A stretch of 6,260 nt of DNA from Bacillota bacterium (lineage in GTDB: Bacteria; Bacillota; Bacilli; Bacillales_B; DSM-18226): assembly GCA_030705665.1 (NCBI GenBank), contig JAUZQA010000255.1, forward strand, positions 1 through 6,260, in the 5' to 3' direction. The notes below the pieces were generated by a model. That model was not told the DNA's origin, searched no databases, and saw only the letters and a list, made by a program, of their open reading frames with translations. The translations under genes were made by a program, and so were the position numbers. Below are positions 1-6,260 of the stretch, piece by piece (positions within the stretch are counted from its first letter, which is position 1; the number at the start of each line of letters is the position of its first letter).

Positions 1-146
1 ATGTCGATGATTTTCAGAAGAAATCCAGTGTCATTATATACAGTGAAAAAGCCTTAAAAGACAACGCCGCAAAAATCGCCCAGTTTGCCCGGATGGAAGG
101 GCTTGAAGCCCATGCGCGGGCGGTGGAAGCTAGGCTGAGTAAATAA
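1..146 (+). CDS. hisD: Histidinol dehydrogenase, C-terminal end (partial)
   Basis: Only the last 47 codons are present; the frame starts at base 3 and ends with TAA at 144-146. HisD performs the last two steps of histidine synthesis, the NAD-dependent oxidation of L-histidinol through histidinal to L-histidine, as a cytosolic zinc enzyme. The visible tail carries the family's C-terminal signature '[10 protein letters not shown]' (bases 99-128). Its His (bases 111-113) aligns with the C-terminal zinc ligand of HisD (His419 in the E. coli enzyme, known from the family). The preceding helix ([19 protein letters not shown]) is also typical. The position directly upstream of hisB fits the Bacillus his operon order. 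The ATG at base 1 is out of frame and is not a start. The assignment rests on a short tail plus context, but both agree. Confidence 0.9.
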   Translation, partial: VDDFQKKSSVIIYSEKALKDNAAKIAQFARMEGLEAHARAVEARLSK

Positions 147-189
147 ATTATTATAATCTCTATATAAAACGAGCCATAGAGGTCTAACC

Positions 190-331
190 GACCATTGAGT
201 AAGAAAAAAAGAGCACACGGTCGTTAATAAAGGCTATAGCCGACCGTGGAGCAAGAAAAAAGGAGCTCATGGTCGCCAATAAGGTATAGCTAACCATCGA
301 GGCAGAAAAAAAGCCCACGGTCACCAAACGC
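190..331. repeat. Three degenerate ~50-bp tandem repeats with inverted-repeat arms, between hisD and hisB
   Basis: The 229-base hisD-hisB gap (147-375) contains three direct repeats: unit 1 at 190-241, unit 2 at 242-291 and a shortened unit 3 at 292-331. Each unit has a left arm of GACC[A/G]T-N-GAG type (unit 3 begins AACC), an A-rich core (AGAAAAAA) and a right arm CA[C/T]GGTC. Units 1 and 2 end in a CAATAAGG-TATAGC-like tail. By hand alignment units 1 and 2 match at about 41 of 52 positions. Some arms pair within a unit: unit 2 pairs 242-252 with 265-274, with one bulge and one G-U. Others pair perfectly between units: CACGGTCG at 216-223 with CGACCGTG at 241-248. No ORF, tRNA or convincing promoter is seen here; the TATAAT at 152-157 lacks a -35 box. 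The array probably represents a dispersed intergenic repeat family inserted into the operon, which is inference. Confidence 0.75.
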
Positions 332-362
332 AAAAATTCATTGAAAATATACGAACGAACAC

Positions 363-370
363 AAGGAGGT
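363..370 (+). promoter_or_regulatory. Strong ribosome binding site of hisB
   Basis: AAGGAGGT at 363-370 is a full complement to the 3' end of Bacillus 16S rRNA and lies 5 bases before the ATG at 376. It fixes the hisB start. It also means hisB translation starts independently of hisD, unlike the downstream genes, which are spaced for translational coupling. Confidence 0.9.
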
Positions 371-375
371 ACTCC

Positions 376-963
376 ATGGAAAGAACAGCCAGTATTGAAC
401 GCAATACAAATGAAACGCAAATCAAACTAGCATTGGACATTGATGGAGAGGGACAAGCCAATCTGAACACGGGTGTACCTTTTCTTACCCACATGCTTGA
501 TTTATTCACGAAGCATGGCTTATTTAACCTTACCATCGAAGCAAACGGCGATACAGAAATCGACGACCACCATACATCAGAGGATATCGCCATCTGTTTA
601 GGGCAGGTACTCCGTCAAGCACTTGGCGATAAAAAAGGGATTAAACGCTACGGGAACTCATTTGTCCCAATGGACGAAACCCTTGCCCAGGTTGTGATCG
701 ATTTGAGTAACCGTCCGCATTTTGAGATGCGTGCCGACTTCCCTGCCCAAAGAGTAGGTACTTTTGATACCGAATTAGTACATGAATTTTTATGGAAGCT
801 GGCCTTGGAAGCGCGCATGAATCTGCACGTCATTGTTCACTACGGCCATAATACCCACCATATGATTGAAGCTGTCTTCAAAGCATTAGGTCGAGCTTTG
901 GATGAAGCAACAACCATTGATCCCCGAATTAAGGGAGTTCCTTCGACGAAAGGGATGTTATAA
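376..963 (+). CDS. hisB: Imidazoleglycerol-phosphate dehydratase
   Basis: HisB removes water from imidazole glycerol phosphate to give imidazole acetol phosphate, in the cytosol, with Mn2+. The 195-residue length is that of the monofunctional enzyme; no N-terminal histidinol-phosphatase domain is present, unlike E. coli HisB. Family hallmarks are visible: FLTHMLDLFTKHG (residues 36-48), the metal-binding DDHHTSED (63-70), VHEF (135-138), and HNTHHMIEAVFKALGRAL (158-175), which repeats the His-His-x-x-Glu metal motif. The C-terminal PSTKG is at 189-193. The start is set by the perfect Shine-Dalgarno at 363-370. The gene follows hisD after a repeat-filled 229-base gap, and its TAA directly abuts the hisH ATG. 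It looks intact and ordinary. Confidence 0.97.
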   Translation: MERTASIERNTNETQIKLALDIDGEGQANLNTGVPFLTHMLDLFTKHGLFNLTIEANGDTEIDDHHTSEDIAICLGQVLRQALGDKKGIKRYGNSFVPMDETLAQVVIDLSNRPHFEMRADFPAQRVGTFDTELVHEFLWKLALEARMNLHVIVHYGHNTHHMIEAVFKALGRALDEATTIDPRIKGVPSTKGML

Positions 964-1602
964 ATGATTGGGATTGTCGATTATGGGATGGGAAATTTGT
1001 TCAGTGTCAGCAAGGCGCTTGAGCGACTTGGTGCAGAGTACGTGATCACAAGCGATAAACAGGCATTAATGTCTGCTGATGCTTTGCTCCTTCCAGGTGT
1101 AGGTGCCTTTCGTGATGCAATGCTGCACCTAAATGAAGACGGACTTGCCAACACGATTAAAGAATTTGCTAAAACTGGAAAACCGCTGTTGGGCATCTGC
1201 CTCGGAATGCAGCTTTTGTTCGAGGATAGTGACGAAAATGGCATTACTGAAGGGCTCAAGCTCCTGCCAGGTTCAGTTCGCCGTTTTTCTGGAAAAACAG
1301 CTGAAGGTGAAAGCTATAAGGTTCCGCACATGGGCTGGAATAAGCTTCAATTTGTGAAAGAGTCCCCGCTTTTAGAAGGGCTCGACGAAGATTTTGTTTA
1401 TTTCGTCCATTCCTATTTTGTTAATGCCAAAGAATCAGATGTTTTGCTGGCAAAAGCAAGCTATCATGAAGAAGTTTCTGCTGTCGTTGGGCGCGGCAAT
1501 ATTTTCGGAATGCAATTCCATCCGGAAAAAAGCAGTAAGCTTGGGATGGCCCTGTTAACGAACTTTTTAAAGCTTGCCCAAGAAAGGAAGGCTGTTCAAT
1601 GA
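964..1602 (+). CDS. hisH: Imidazole glycerol phosphate synthase, glutamine amidotransferase subunit
   Basis: HisH hydrolyses glutamine and channels ammonia to HisF, which makes IGP and AICAR. It is a class I glutaminase of 212 residues, normal for the family. The N-terminus [14 protein letters not shown] is typical. The nucleophile lies in [11 protein letters not shown] (Cys79) and the rest of the triad in QFHPEKSS (His186, Glu188). GVGAF (45-49) and PHMGWN (121-126) are further HisH signatures. The ATG abuts the hisB stop codon, with a purine-rich AAAGGGA about 8 bases upstream, so coupling to hisB is likely. The stop overlaps the hisA start as ATGA (1599-1602). Its partner HisF is encoded two genes downstream with hisA between them, the usual Bacillus order H-A-F. 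Confidence 0.97.
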   Translation: MIGIVDYGMGNLFSVSKALERLGAEYVITSDKQALMSADALLLPGVGAFRDAMLHLNEDGLANTIKEFAKTGKPLLGICLGMQLLFEDSDENGITEGLKLLPGSVRRFSGKTAEGESYKVPHMGWNKLQFVKESPLLEGLDEDFVYFVHSYFVNAKESDVLLAKASYHEEVSAVVGRGNIFGMQFHPEKSSKLGMALLTNFLKLAQERKAVQ

Positions 1603-2318
1603 GTTTCACGATTTATCCGGCGATCGATATGAGGGGCGGAAACTGTGTCCGTCTCCTCCAAGGAGATTACAATAAAGAAACGGTGTACGGTGATTCCCCA
1701 TTTGATATGGCCAGTCAATTTGCCGAAACGGGAGCGCAATGGATCCATATGGTTGACCTTGACGGTGCAAAGGACGGGAAAAGGGTTAATGACCGTTTTG
1801 TCATTCAAGCGGCAAAAGAGCTGAAGGCACAGGTACAAATTGGCGGTGGCATCCGTACTGAAGCGGACATTCTTCATTATTTGGAAAATGGCGTCGATCG
1901 TGTCATTATTGGCAGTATTGCCGTTTCAAATCCGAAGTTTGCTACCGAGATGATCCGCAAATATGGAGCTAAAATCGCCGTTGGCATCGATGCCAAAGAC
2001 GGATTTGTCGCAACCCATGGCTGGCTCGATACTTCTAAGGTTCGCGCCGTTGAGCTTGGTAAACGCTTTGCTGATGCTGGTGCAGAGACCTTTATTTTTA
2101 CAGACATTGCTACAGATGGGACCTTGGCAGGACCGAACATCCAAGCTGTCCTCGAAATGCAAGAAGCTACTGGAAAAACGGTCATTGCTTCGGGCGGTGT
2201 CAGCAGTCTAGCCGACCTAAAAGCGATTGTTGCAAAAGGCATCAGCGGTGCAATTGTCGGCAAAGCACTCTATGAAAATCGCTTTACGCTTGATGAAGCG
2301 TTAAAAGAGGTGAAATGA
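1599..2318 (+). CDS. hisA: ProFAR isomerase (phosphoribosylformimino-5-aminoimidazole carboxamide ribotide isomerase)
   Basis: HisA is a cytosolic (beta/alpha)8-barrel that performs the Amadori rearrangement of ProFAR to PRFAR, the substrate of HisHF. The 239-residue length fits the family. The two catalytic aspartates are recognisable: Asp10 in [15 protein letters not shown] and Asp169 in [14 protein letters not shown]. Phosphate-binding loops are [10 protein letters not shown] (81-90) and [11 protein letters not shown] (197-207). VGIDAKDG (128-135) is the equivalent of the half-barrel repeat shared with HisF. The ATG shares four bases with the hisH stop, and GAAAGGAAG (1582-1590) gives a good ribosome site 8 bases upstream. 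The VDLDGAKDG segment (52-60) separates HisA from HisF. No sign that it is a bifunctional PriA is seen, but sequence alone cannot fully exclude TrpF side activity. Confidence 0.96.
   Translation: MSFTIYPAIDMRGGNCVRLLQGDYNKETVYGDSPFDMASQFAETGAQWIHMVDLDGAKDGKRVNDRFVIQAAKELKAQVQIGGGIRTEADILHYLENGVDRVIIGSIAVSNPKFATEMIRKYGAKIAVGIDAKDGFVATHGWLDTSKVRAVELGKRFADAGAETFIFTDIATDGTLAGPNIQAVLEMQEATGKTVIASGGVSSLADLKAIVAKGISGAIVGKALYENRFTLDEALKEVK
2307..2312 (+). promoter_or_regulatory. Ribosome binding site that decides the hisF start
   Basis: GAGGTG at 2307-2312 (in AAAAGAGGTGA) lies 8 bases before the ATG at 2321 but only 2 bases before the in-frame ATG at 2315. The spacing favours 2321. That start also gives [12 protein letters not shown], the usual N-terminus of Bacillus HisF, and 252 residues. 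Confidence 0.75.
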
Positions 2319-2320
2319 TT

Positions 2321-3079
2321 ATGCTGACGAAACGGATTATTCCTTGCCTTGATGTGAAAGAAGGCCGAGTTGTAAAGGGAATTCAATTTGTCCAGCTCCG
2401 CGATGCCGGTGATCCTGTAGAACTCGCCAAGTTTTATGATGAAGAAGGTGCGGACGAACTTGTCTTCTTAGATATCTCTGCTTCCCATGAAGGGAGGAAA
2501 ACCATGGTCGAAGTAGTCAAGGCGGTCGCCTCACAATTAGCGATTCCATTTACAGTCGGCGGTGGTATTAATGCCCTTGAGGACATGAAACGAATCCTCC
2601 GAGCAGGAGCAGATAAAGTTTCCCTCAACACAGCTGCGGTCCAGAATCCTGCCCTTATTGAAGAAGGTGCCCGCTTTTTTGGTTCACAGTGTATTGTCGT
2701 GGCCATTGACGCGAAGTATGATGAGGAATGGGGAACATGGCGTGTGTTTACACATGGCGGACGAACACCGACGGAGCGAAAGGCCGTAGAATGGGCCCAG
2801 GAAGTGGCCAGACTTGGCGCAGGGGAGATCCTCTTGACAAGCATGGACAGTGACGGTGAAAAAAATGGTTTTGATCTTGAGCTTACACGTGCAGTTAGCG
2901 AGGGTGTTACGATTCCTGTGATTGCTTCGGGCGGTGCGGGCAATGCTGATCATTTTGTCGATGCTTTTGAAAAAGGAAAAGCAGATGCTGCCTTGGCGGC
3001 TTCGATTTTTCACTATAAAGAAACCTCCGTGCATGAAGTCAAAAGCTACCTGAAGGAAAAGGGAGTTGTTGTAAGATGA
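2321..3079 (+). CDS. hisF: Imidazole glycerol phosphate synthase, cyclase subunit
   Basis: HisF joins ammonia from HisH to PRFAR and cleaves it into imidazole glycerol phosphate and AICAR, the latter returning to purine synthesis. It is a (beta/alpha)8-barrel. With the start at 2321 the protein has 252 residues, and the catalytic aspartates fall at Asp11 (RIIPCLDV) and Asp130 (VVAIDAKYD), the same numbers as in the well-studied Thermotoga enzyme. Other signatures are FTVGGGIN (77-84), [12 protein letters not shown] (137-148) and [12 protein letters not shown] (201-212). An in-frame ATG at 2315 would overlap the hisA stop and add two residues (Met-Ile), but it sits too close to the ribosome site. 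The stop overlaps the hisI start by four bases. Intact. Confidence 0.96.
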   Translation: MLTKRIIPCLDVKEGRVVKGIQFVQLRDAGDPVELAKFYDEEGADELVFLDISASHEGRKTMVEVVKAVASQLAIPFTVGGGINALEDMKRILRAGADKVSLNTAAVQNPALIEEGARFFGSQCIVVAIDAKYDEEWGTWRVFTHGGRTPTERKAVEWAQEVARLGAGEILLTSMDSDGEKNGFDLELTRAVSEGVTIPVIASGGAGNADHFVDAFEKGKADAALAASIFHYKETSVHEVKSYLKEKGVVVR

Positions 3080-3402
3080 TGGCACTAGGAGTAAAATTTG
3101 ATGAGAAGGGACTTGTACCCGCAATCGTTCAGGATGCTGAAACGAAAGAAGTGCTGACGCTTGCGTATATGAACGAGGAGTCGCTCGCCAAAACGTTGGA
3201 AACAAGGGAAACATGGTTTTGGAGCCGTTCCCGCCAGGAACTCTGGCATAAAGGGGCAACGAGCGGCAATACGCAGAAGGTGGTTGAAATGAAACTTGAC
3301 TGCGACCATGATGCGATCGTTGTGCTCGTTCAACCAAATGGTCCGGCATGTCATACGGGTGCAATCAGTTGTTTTTCGGAAGGAGTAATCAAAAATGGGT
3401 GA
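3076..3402 (+). CDS. hisI: Phosphoribosyl-AMP cyclohydrolase (stand-alone)
   Basis: HisI opens the purine ring of PR-AMP to give ProFAR, the third step of the pathway, using Zn2+ and Mg2+. All signatures are present in 108 residues: LAYMNEESL (29-37), [19 protein letters not shown] (47-65), the metal cluster LDCDHDA (74-80) and [12 protein letters not shown] (89-100). Cys76, Cys92 and Cys99 have the 16- and 7-residue spacing of the known zinc ligands. The ATG overlaps the hisF stop (3076-3079); the second ATG at 3079 is less likely because the purine-rich AAGGAAAAGGGAG ends about 10 bases before 3076. In B. subtilis this domain is fused to HisE. Here the frame ends at TGA 3400-3402, eight bases inside hisE, and loss of one A in the run at 3391-3395 would restore a continuous fusion. 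Confidence 0.95.
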   Translation: MMALGVKFDEKGLVPAIVQDAETKEVLTLAYMNEESLAKTLETRETWFWSRSRQELWHKGATSGNTQKVVEMKLDCDHDAIVVLVQPNGPACHTGAISCFSEGVIKNG

Positions 3403-3694
3403 ATATGAAATCCTCAAAAAATTAGAACAAGTCATTATTAGTCGAGAAAAAGAACGTCCGGAAGGTGCCTATACAACATATTTGTTTGAAAAAGGCGTGG
3501 ACAAGATTTTGAAAAAGGTCGGTGAAGAGTCAGCAGAAGTCATTATCGCCGCTAAAAATCGCAGCCACGAAGAACTAAAATGGGAAGCGGCTGATTTGCT
3601 TTACCACTTAATGGTACTGTTAGTGGAGCAGGAGCTTCCGTTTACAGAAGTATTAAAAACCCTTGAAGAAAGACATCAAGAAAGAGATAAATAA
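3395..3694 (+). CDS. hisE: Phosphoribosyl-ATP pyrophosphatase (stand-alone)
   Basis: HisE hydrolyses PR-ATP to PR-AMP and pyrophosphate, the second step of histidine synthesis, just before HisI. The 99-residue protein is the normal length for a single-domain HisE of the all-alpha MazG-like NTP pyrophosphatase fold. Visible motifs are [21 protein letters not shown] (25-45), the acidic metal-binding [11 protein letters not shown] (44-54) and [13 protein letters not shown] (64-76). The ATG at 3395 overlaps the last eight bases of hisI and has its own good ribosome site, GGAAGGAGT at 3378-3386, 8 bases upstream. Independent translation or coupling is therefore plausible. It is the last gene of the operon; a terminator starts within ten bases of its stop. 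Confidence 0.95.
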   Translation: MGEYEILKKLEQVIISREKERPEGAYTTYLFEKGVDKILKKVGEESAEVIIAAKNRSHEELKWEAADLLYHLMVLLVEQELPFTEVLKTLEERHQERDK

Positions 3695-3700
3695 ATTTCT

Positions 3701-3730
3701 AAAACCGGCTAAACAAAAGCCGGTTTTTTT
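3701..3730 (+). terminator. Intrinsic terminator of the his operon
   Basis: ACCGGCT (3704-3710) pairs perfectly with AGCCGGT (3718-3724) around a 7-base loop AAACAAA. The stem is extended by A-T pairs from 3701 and followed by a run of seven T (3724-3730). It begins seven bases after the hisE stop, as expected for the operon end. The A tract before the stem gives weak activity on the other strand in principle, but no gene arrives from that side in this window. Confidence 0.93.
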
Positions 3731-3776
3731 ATCATCTAATTTCATGAGTTATTCATCATTTTTTCTGTAATTGTAG

Positions 3777-3801
3777 AAAATGTGTGACTATTCACAATTT
3801 T
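3777..3801. other. Imperfect inverted repeat in the hisE-yvcD spacer
   Basis: AAAAT-g-TGTGA (3777-3787) is followed by CTAT and then TCACAATTTT (3792-3801). The arms match over 10 bases with one extra G at 3782. It lies about 50 bases upstream of the -10 box of the next gene, so it could be an operator or a weak second hairpin. The TGTGA-N4-TCACA core resembles CRP/Fnr- or Rex-type half-sites, but the spacing is 4 rather than the usual 6, so no regulator is assigned. The rest of the 3731-3847 spacer is AT-rich and holds nothing else I can support. Confidence 0.4.
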
Positions 3802-3847
3802 GTACCTTTACTTTCTTCTCAAGCCCTTCTCCCACAGCAAGGACATA

Positions 3848-3856
3848 TGATATACT
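3848..3856 (+). promoter_or_regulatory. Extended -10 promoter for the TPR gene
   Basis: TGATATACT contains a TGn extension (3848-3850) and a -10 box TATACT (3851-3856, five of six consensus bases). The candidate -35 (TTCTCC, 3827-3832, 18-base spacer) is weak, which is usual for extended -10 promoters of the main vegetative sigma factor. Transcription would begin near 3863, leaving a leader of about 30 bases with the ribosome site GGAGG at 3883-3887. It follows the his terminator, so the gene is likely transcribed on its own. Confidence 0.6.
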
Positions 3857-3891
3857 ACTGTAGTTATGTTTAACGGAAAGATGGAGGAATT

Positions 3892-5376
3892 ATGAGTAAA
3901 AACGCGAAAGCAACAATTCAAAAGGGAAAAATTCTTTCCTTTCTACCTACAGGTGAATATTATTTTAAAGAGGGCTTAAAGGCTTATCATCGCCGTAATT
4001 ATACAAAATCCAGGAAATACCTGGAGAGGGCATTTCAGCTTGAGCCTGGCGAACCGATGATTGCTTGCCAATTAGCGATTATTTTAACAGAGCTTGGCGA
4101 GTATGAAGAATCAAACAGGCTGCTGCACATTATCCTCGAAGAGTTGGATGAGGAAATGACGGAATGTCATTATTTACTTGCAAATAACTATGCTCATCTT
4201 GGCTTTTTTAAGGATGCTTATCAACATGCGAAGCTTTATATGGAACTTGATCCTGATGGCGATTTTGCAGAGGATACCGAAGATTTGCTTGAGCTCCTCA
4301 CCATGGAGTCAGATGACCTAGAGGAAGAGCTGTACGAACAAGACGATCTGATTATGAAGCAGGAACAGGCTCGTGAGCTATTGGAATCAGGCTATTTTGA
4401 GAAAGCAATTGAGCTACTTAATTATGTCATCGAAGAGTATCCTGAATATTGGTCTGCTTATAATAATCTCGCCCTTGCCCATTTCTATTTGGGAGCAGTT
4501 GAAAAGGCTGAGGATATTTTAAACGATGTATTAGAGCGGAACCCTGGTAATCTTCATGCACTATGCAATCAGCTTGTGTTTGCGCATTACCAGCGTGAGA
4601 CGGAAAAAGGAAAGAGCTTATTAGAGGGACTGAAAAAAATCCAGCCACTCTTATCAGAGCAGCAGTTTAAGCTTGGTGCTACGTTTGCCTTGGTCGGTGA
4701 ATATGCACTCGCCTACAGCTGGCTTAAAAAGCTTTATAAACATGGATTTGATGGAGATGCGCCATTTTATTATTGGCTCTCCTATGCAGCGTATTATACG
4801 GATCACGAAAACTTTGCGCGAAATATATGGAAGACAGTATTAGAATTAAATCCCGAAAAAGAAGGCTATGAACCTTGGAATGATGAAAAAGGATCAAGTC
4901 ACAGCTATGAAAAACGTTCAAGTTCAGCCATTCTAAAACTAGAAAGCGAACATCTGGAAGAACGATTATTTGCTTTGTTTCTTATTTCCCTTTCGCCTAA
5001 AAAAGGCTCTTTGTTAGCATCTGTAAAAACGGATCATCTTACAGTACCGGAAAAGCACTACCTCTCCTACTTAAATCACGGAGACCACTCTGCCGCTGCA
5101 GATGCACATGAGATTGCCAATCATTTATATCGGTATTATAAGCCGATCGGCCAAGAGGAAGCTGGATTATACTTGTTTTGGTTCTCCATTTTTAACGAAT
5201 TGGTGGAACAAAAAGTTACTTTGAAAAATCAAAAAGCTTGGGCTGCTGCAACTGATTATGTTTGGAACAAACTTCGCAGTGAAAAAGTTTCCCAGCAAGA
5301 AGTTGCGGACCGTTATGGCCTCTCTTCAGCCACCGTTGGCAAATATGTAAAAATGGTGAACGAGCATATCGAGTAA
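3892..5376 (+). CDS. yvcD: TPR-repeat protein with C-terminal helix-turn-helix-like segment (YvcD-like)
   Basis: A soluble 494-residue protein with no signal peptide or membrane segment. TPR-like helix pairs are visible at about residues 22-54 (EGLKAYHRRNYTKSRKYLER), 56-87, 91-124, 157-183 (ARELLESGYFEKAIELLNYV), 187-220 (NNLALAHFYLGAVEKAEDIL), 258-285 and 290-322. A very acidic linker (124-152) splits the array. Residues 330-440 are less repetitive. The C-terminus (464-491) reads as a helix-turn-helix: SQQEVADRYGLSSATVGKYV, preceded by an Ala-rich helix (WAAATDYVWNKL). The start is set by GGAGG four bases ahead of the ATG. The gene sits between the his operon and trxB as yvcD does in B. subtilis; the symbol rests on synteny and architecture. 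Function is unknown. TPRs bind proteins or peptides and the tail could bind nucleic acid or RNA polymerase parts, but that is inference. Confidence 0.82.
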   Translation: MSKNAKATIQKGKILSFLPTGEYYFKEGLKAYHRRNYTKSRKYLERAFQLEPGEPMIACQLAIILTELGEYEESNRLLHIILEELDEEMTECHYLLANNYAHLGFFKDAYQHAKLYMELDPDGDFAEDTEDLLELLTMESDDLEEELYEQDDLIMKQEQARELLESGYFEKAIELLNYVIEEYPEYWSAYNNLALAHFYLGAVEKAEDILNDVLERNPGNLHALCNQLVFAHYQRETEKGKSLLEGLKKIQPLLSEQQFKLGATFALVGEYALAYSWLKKLYKHGFDGDAPFYYWLSYAAYYTDHENFARNIWKTVLELNPEKEGYEPWNDEKGSSHSYEKRSSSAILKLESEHLEERLFALFLISLSPKKGSLLASVKTDHLTVPEKHYLSYLNHGDHSAAADAHEIANHLYRYYKPIGQEEAGLYLFWFSIFNELVEQKVTLKNQKAWAAATDYVWNKLRSEKVSQQEVADRYGLSSATVGKYVKMVNEHIE

Positions 5377-5390
5377 GAGATCAGGTCCTG

Positions 5391-5429
5391 AGCAAAAGGG
5401 TGGACGAAGATTGTGTTGTTTTATAGGAT
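5391..5429 (+). promoter_or_regulatory. Candidate Spx-type promoter of trxB
   Basis: TGGACG (5401-5406) and TAGGAT (5424-5429) are separated by exactly 17 bases, and each matches four of six bases of the sigma-A consensus. An AGCA element lies at 5391-5394, which would be about -45 to -42 from a start near 5436. Known biology: in B. subtilis, trxB is activated under thiol stress by Spx with the RNA polymerase alpha subunit at promoters with poor -35 boxes and an AGCA element near -44. The fit is suggestive but short motifs occur by chance. Competing -10 candidates are TATGAT (5429-5434) and GATTAT (5432-5437). Confidence 0.4.
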
Positions 5430-5453
5430 ATGATTATCAGGGAATAATATTGA

Positions 5454-6260
<807 letters not shown>

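Noticed and set aside
152..157. TATAAT as an internal his promoter -10 box ahead of hisB.
   Set aside because: No acceptable -35 box lies 16-18 bases upstream and no TGn extension is present.
269..289. Mini-ORF MVANKV with an AAGGAG ribosome site inside repeat unit 2, a possible leader peptide.
   Set aside because: The ATG is not kept in the other two repeat units (ACG there), it encodes no His codons, and the arrangement follows from the repeat arm sequence by chance.
190..331. Short CRISPR array.
   Set aside because: The units are contiguous degenerate tandem copies with no unique spacers, and no cas genes are in the window.
184..420. Antisense 78-residue ORF across the repeat array and the hisB start.
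   Set aside because: It reads through tandem repeats and the opposite strand of hisB, has no ribosome site or recognisable domain, and its composition follows from the poly-A cores.
2315..2320. Upstream in-frame ATG as the hisF start, overlapping the hisA stop.
   Set aside because: Only 2 bases separate it from the ribosome site; the ATG at 2321 has proper spacing and gives the family-typical N-terminus and length.
2684..3364. Antisense 226-residue ORF opposite hisF and hisI.
   Set aside because: It lies fully opposite two well-conserved genes, has a low-complexity Ser/Phe/Pro-rich product and no family motifs; it is a codon-bias shadow.
3777..3801. Rex or Fnr operator.
   Set aside because: Those sites need TGTGA-N6-TCACA; here the spacer is 4 and one arm has an extra base, so a named regulator is not supported.

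Overview
The window looks like chromosomal DNA of a Bacillaceae-type Firmicute. Shine-Dalgarno sequences are strong (AAGGAGGT, GGAAGGAG), base composition is moderately AT-rich, and all genes lie on the + strand. The gene order hisD-hisB-hisH-hisA-hisF-hisI-hisE, then a TPR protein and trxB, matches the his / yvcD / trxB neighbourhood of Bacillus subtilis and relatives.

Region 1 (1-3730) is the distal part of a histidine biosynthesis operon. The window opens in the last 47 codons of hisD. A 229-base gap follows that holds three degenerate ~50-base tandem repeats with inverted-repeat arms (190-331). hisB, hisH, hisA, hisF, hisI and hisE then follow almost without spacing (abutting, 4- or 8-base overlaps, or 2 bases apart), and a clear intrinsic terminator ends the operon. 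These genes cover the middle and lower pathway: HisE and HisI hydrolyse and open the PRPP-ATP adduct, HisA isomerises ProFAR, HisH-HisF makes imidazole glycerol phosphate and AICAR, HisB dehydrates IGP, and HisD makes histidine from histidinol. HisI and HisE are separate ORFs here. They are fused in B. subtilis, and here they are one base of frame away from being fused.

Region 2 (3731-5376) has an AT-rich spacer with a small inverted repeat and an extended -10 promoter, followed by a 494-residue protein. That protein has an N-terminal TPR superhelix and a C-terminal helix-turn-helix-like segment (YvcD-like, function unknown).

Region 3 (5377-6260) has a spacer with a possible Spx-type promoter (AGCA element, weak -35 and -10 boxes) and a leader hairpin, then the first 255 codons of thioredoxin reductase trxB, cut by the window end.

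This is mostly a conserved housekeeping region, and I see no novel defence, mobile or biosynthetic system. The points most worth a second look are the repeat array inside the his operon, the one-base hisI/hisE frame relation, the TPR-HTH architecture, and the putative Spx element ahead of trxB.
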